DNA of 64,000 nt from Sulfurimonas sp. (lineage in GTDB: Bacteria > Campylobacterota > Campylobacteria > Campylobacterales > Sulfurimonadaceae), in assembly GCF_028694605.1 (NCBI RefSeq), contig NZ_JAQVKP010000010.1, forward strand, positions 34,409 through 98,408. Direction: 5' to 3'. The notes beneath the pieces were generated by a model. That model worked only from the letters and a program-made list of their open reading frames with translations. It was not told the origin of the DNA and searched no databases. The position numbers and the translations under genes were made by a program. Each line of letters starts with the position of its first letter. Position 1 is the stretch's first letter. Positions 61,406 to 64,000 of the stretch are shown here, in pieces.

Positions 61406-62428
61406 ATGTTAAAAAAAATGATGAACCCTTTGGTTGTTACTGCTATTGCTATGCTTCCATTTATGAGTGCTTGTTCTTCAGACTCCAAAAAAAATGAAGA
61501 AACTGCTCAAAAGCCTGCTTCAACTCCGGCTCCGGTTGCTAAAGTAAGCGATGAGTGGCAGTATAAACTTGAGCCAAAACAGGTAAGTGATAATGTGTGG
61601 TGTTTCTTTGGAGCACTTGAGATTCCAACAAAAGAGAACGGCGGCAATATGGTAAATACTTGCTATATTAAAACTGAAACAGGATATACGCTTTGGGATA
61701 CAGGTCCTACATATATCTATGCAAAACAGGCATATGAAGCTATGAGCAAACTCGTAGGAAAGCATCCTGTAACTACTGTTTTGATGAGCCATGAGCATGA
61801 TGACCACTGGTTAGGAAACAACTATTATAAAGAAGTTCATGGTGCAGAGATTGTTGGACCAAATTCGGTTAACAAAAACTACCACCCGGGTGAAACAACA
61901 AGTAGAATGTTTGTAACTTTGACAGAAAATGCTATCAGAGGTACTAAAATCGTTCCGGTCGATAAGTCTTATCAAGATAAAGAAGCAATTAAATTTGCTA
62001 TCGGCGGTGTGAATTTTGAGTATGTTCCGGTTGGTAACGGGCATTCAGAAGAGGATTATTTCCTTTATATGCCGGCGCAAAAAGTTATTCTTGCGGGTGA
62101 CCTTGTAATGAACGGAAGAATCACATCCAACAGAGACGGATCTGTTGAAGGACAGCTCAAAGCACTAGAAGCAATGAATGCAAAAGAGTGGACTGCTCTT
62201 GTTCCTGGGCATGGATTTATTATCGATAAAACAGCAACAGATGAGTCGGTACAATACTTTACTCTAACTAAAGAGAGAATTCTTAAAGCAATTGATGATG
62301 GCATAGATAGCACCGGAATCGTTGAAAAAGTACCTCTTGAGGAGTTCAAAGATAAAGCCCTTTATGATCTCTTAAATTCAGGAAATGTTGCTAGAGCATT
62401 CCAAGAATACGATATCGGGTTAGACTAA
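61406..62428 (+). CDS. Lipoprotein metallo-beta-lactamase-fold hydrolase (SoxH-like)
   Basis: 340 residues. N-terminal signal with lipobox MSAC (Cys23), so probably membrane-anchored in the periplasm, followed by a Ser/Pro/Ala linker (about 24-48). Zinc motif SHEHDDHW (129-134 core), then NGHSEEDYFLY, LAGDLVMNGR and VPGHGF. Relative of SoxH and of the hydrolase at 32.4 kb, but distinct in its lipobox and linker. It lies downstream of soxZ behind a terminator and its own TATAAT. Function in sulfur oxidation is plausible from context but unproven. GAAGGA ribosome site. Confidence 0.84.
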   Translation: MLKKMMNPLVVTAIAMLPFMSACSSDSKKNEETAQKPASTPAPVAKVSDEWQYKLEPKQVSDNVWCFFGALEIPTKENGGNMVNTCYIKTETGYTLWDTGPTYIYAKQAYEAMSKLVGKHPVTTVLMSHEHDDHWLGNNYYKEVHGAEIVGPNSVNKNYHPGETTSRMFVTLTENAIRGTKIVPVDKSYQDKEAIKFAIGGVNFEYVPVGNGHSEEDYFLYMPAQKVILAGDLVMNGRITSNRDGSVEGQLKALEAMNAKEWTALVPGHGFIIDKTATDESVQYFTLTKERILKAIDDGIDSTGIVEKVPLEEFKDKALYDLLNSGNVARAFQEYDIGLD

Positions 62429-62437
62429 TTACACCAT

Positions 62438-62469
62438 AAAATAGTTCGGCAGCTTTGCTGAACTATTTT
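62438..62469 (+). terminator. Terminator after the lipoprotein hydrolase gene
   Basis: AAAATAGTTC (62438-62447) pairs with GAACTATTTT (62460-62469), with an inner GCAGC/GCTG extension of the stem, followed by TCTTCTCTGTTT. Confidence 0.7.
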
Positions 62470-62622
62470 CTTCTCTGTTTCTTCTGCATAAAATTCCAAT
62501 ACATTTTTAAAATGATTAGATTCATCTCTCGTATAGCCAAATTTCACTAGTAATAAAACTAACTTTACGCATTTCAAGAGAAACAATTCAAAGAAGCTTA
62601 GAGCATATAAAACAGATGAGAT

Positions 62623-63024
62623 TTAACCGAGAATCTCTTTTTCAAGTGTATAGAGTTCATACCGTATGTACTTAAAATTCTCGCTGTATTCGGCGCTATA
62701 AAGCTTATAAAGCTCTTCTAAAACTCTAGCAGACTCCTGAGCTCTTTTGAAGTTGGCAAGAATAATGTCAGTCAAATCTGTACGATTCATTTCACTTTTT
62801 ATTGTTTGACGAAGAACATCATTTATACTATCACGATATTTTAGAAGCTCTAAACTCTCTTGAACATTTGCAATATGTCGTAGATTTTTTAGTTTGTGAG
62901 AGAGTGTTTTGTCGTTGTTTTTATATCGCATGATATCTTCAACAACTCGAATACCTTCTTTTAGGCGGTTTAGGTTTGCATCAATCACCCGATAAAGCTC
63001 GGGCGAGAGTTGATTATTCGTCAT
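62623..63024 (-). CDS. ThiD2-like domain protein (thiamine biosynthesis)
   Basis: 133 residues from an ATG at 63024 that overlaps the stop of the upstream gene (an ATG five codons earlier is also possible). The all-helical sequence opens LYRVIDANLNRLKEGIRVVEDIMRY, matching the N-terminal domain that precedes ThiE in cyanobacteria and other phyla and is described as the hydroxymethylpyrimidine-phosphate kinase ThiD2. Later helices contain RAQESARVLEELYKLY. Here it is stand-alone, with no ThiE domain fused or adjacent. Assignment is by recalled family resemblance. Confidence 0.65.
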   Translation of the reverse strand: MTNNQLSPELYRVIDANLNRLKEGIRVVEDIMRYKNNDKTLSHKLKNLRHIANVQESLELLKYRDSINDVLRQTIKSEMNRTDLTDIILANFKRAQESARVLEELYKLYSAEYSENFKYIRYELYTLEKEILG

Positions 63025-63715
63025 TTCCAAATATGCCAAACAACTGCAATAATGCAGTAAAGATATTTAAAAAATCCAAATAAAGAGCGATTGCACCATC
63101 AATCGGAGTTTCATAGCCACCCTGCATAATATTTTGTGTATCATAAATCACCATTATGCTAAAGAGAATAACAACTACACCTGAGATAGCTACGTGTAAT
63201 ATTGGATTTCCAAGAAAGATATTAAGAATAGAAAAACCAATGATTACAAGCATAGCAATCATAAGCGGTTTTCCATACCCTGTAAAATCTTTTGTAGTTT
63301 TAATTGCATAAAAACTCATTGCACCAAACACTACAGAGGTCATTGCAAATGCATTTCCTATTATAGTAGCGCCACCGCTCATACCAAGTGTTCTTGATAA
63401 TAGAGGTGCAAGCATGAGCCCTGTCATAAACACAAAACCAAACATTACCATTAAGTTAATACCGGGTTTATGTTTTACAAAATGCAAACCAATCAATAAA
63501 CCTATTTCTACAAAAAACAGAGGCCAAAAAAATGATTGAACTGTTCCGGCCATAGGAACACCAACATAAGCCCCAACAGCTCCAGCCATCATAGAGGCTG
63601 CGAATAGTTTATATGTCTCTTTTACAAAAGAGACAATTTGTGCCTCACTTTTAGCATAACTGTTGCTGTAAGTAGAAGCATTTCCTCTTGCGTAATCACG
63701 GTCATATAGTCCCAT
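63014..63715 (-). CDS. Bax inhibitor-1 / YccA family membrane protein
   Basis: 233 residues with seven predicted membrane helices. The N-terminal cytoplasmic tail is YDRDYARGNASTYSNSYAKSEAQ, and the last helices contain the family landmarks VVILFSIMVIYDTQNIMQGG and GAIALYLDFLNIFTALLQLFG. The family includes YccA/YbhL (FtsH modulators) and pH-sensitive calcium leak channels. The role here is not known. Its stop overlaps the start of the ThiD2-like gene. Confidence 0.9.
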   Translation of the reverse strand: MGLYDRDYARGNASTYSNSYAKSEAQIVSFVKETYKLFAASMMAGAVGAYVGVPMAGTVQSFFWPLFFVEIGLLIGLHFVKHKPGINLMVMFGFVFMTGLMLAPLLSRTLGMSGGATIIGNAFAMTSVVFGAMSFYAIKTTKDFTGYGKPLMIAMLVIIGFSILNIFLGNPILHVAISGVVVILFSIMVIYDTQNIMQGGYETPIDGAIALYLDFLNIFTALLQLFGIFGNDE

Positions 63716-63867
63716 ATTTCTTCCTTATATATACGATACATATTTGTATGCATAAGAATTTTATATATAAAGAGTTAATAAACAGCAACATACAGGGCGT
63801 TTTGAAATTTGAGAAATATAAAATATAAACATGTTAAAAGAAATTTCAAAATTTATGCACAAAACTA
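63716..63867. other. Non-coding gap before the rRNA-type promoter
   Basis: AT-rich gap containing the promoter region of the leftward Bax-inhibitor-1 gene and upstream A-tracts that could serve as UP element for the strong rightward promoter at 63868. No gene seen. Confidence 0.5.
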
Positions 63868-63896
63868 TTGACATCTAAGAATCATTTCCCTATAAT
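63868..63896 (+). promoter_or_regulatory. Consensus sigma70 promoter, probably of an rRNA operon
   Basis: Perfect TTGACA (63868-63873), 17-bp spacer, perfect TATAAT (63891-63896). It drives transcription off the right edge. Confidence 0.85.
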
Positions 63897-63903
63897 TCCC
63901 ATC

Positions 63904-64000
63904 CACAAACACAGAGACCTAAAGTTTAGGTTTCAAGAGGCTTTGTAACGAAGTTTCAGGGTAGTTTGAGATCATTGAAAACTAAGCAAGTAAACAGACT
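63904..64000 (+). ncRNA. Start of a probable rRNA operon leader (16S gene itself outside the window)
   Basis: Follows the consensus promoter and has no reading frame. It contains an ACCTAAA/TTTAGGT hairpin (about 63918-63932) and the phrase GATCATTGAAAACTAAGCAAG (about 63970-63990), which resembles leaders in front of 16S rRNA in this phylum. The mature 16S sequence has not begun by position 64000. Confidence 0.65.

Overview
The window looks like a chromosome segment of a sulfur-oxidising Campylobacterota (Epsilonproteobacteria) bacterium close to Sulfurimonas. Supporting this are low GC, dnaA-dnaN-gyrB beside ruvC, an RNase J with a long Asn-rich N-terminus, a 788-residue NrdA, a soxCDYZ cluster followed by a metallo-beta-lactamase protein, a Tat-exported sulfide:quinone-oxidoreductase-like flavoprotein, and a DUF3373-type porin. 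No taxonomic marker RNA lies inside the window, although an rRNA-type promoter and leader run off its right edge.

Layout. 1-9.8 kb is the replication neighbourhood: typA (cut by the left edge), cca, then a leftward block dnaA > dnaN > gyrB > degenerate GGDEF/EAL protein > queF, with ruvC divergent from dnaA. DnaA-box-like TTCACA cores flank dnaA on both sides. 9.9-25.6 kb is mostly housekeeping (DUF234-type ATPase, hemerythrin/PAS protein, ppnP, trxC, htrA, nrdA, purB, pseudouridine synthase, rlmN, hisF, rsmA, rnj). It contains two identical parS-like 16-mers and a second cluster of DnaA-box cores. 25.6-28.2 kb is a small accessory patch: a phosphoethanolamine-transferase-like gene whose natural start codon reads ATA, an MNT/HEPN toxin-antitoxin pair with a frameshifted HEPN gene, and a three-repeat type II-C-like CRISPR array with a tracrRNA but no cas gene anywhere in the window. 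28.2-40.5 kb has folE, fliI, a beta-propeller/alpha-solenoid protein, a sulfide-oxidation patch (SoxH-like hydrolase, small Cys protein, SQR-like flavoprotein, porin), recJ and pyrG. 40.6-45.6 kb has a CPA2 antiporter and a hexose cluster interrupted by a Txe/YoeB toxin-antitoxin pair.

45.6-53.7 kb is a peptidoglycan-recycling block: a lytic transglycosylase, then a tight leftward run secG, frr, pyrE, nagZ, a sodium:solute symporter, anmK, amgK, murU. NagZ carries a signal peptide and the symporter sits where an AmpG-like importer would be expected, suggesting periplasmic trimming followed by sugar import. A 169-bp MITE-like hairpin element lies between secG and the znuA-znuC-znuB zinc uptake genes. 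57.9-62.4 kb is soxC-soxD-soxY-soxZ plus a lipoprotein metallo-hydrolase behind a strong sigma70 promoter. The window ends with a ThiD2-like gene, a Bax-inhibitor-1 family protein and a consensus rRNA-type promoter.

The observation most worth following is the cas-less CRISPR/tracrRNA locus. The next is the symporter-based, periplasmic-NagZ recycling pathway.
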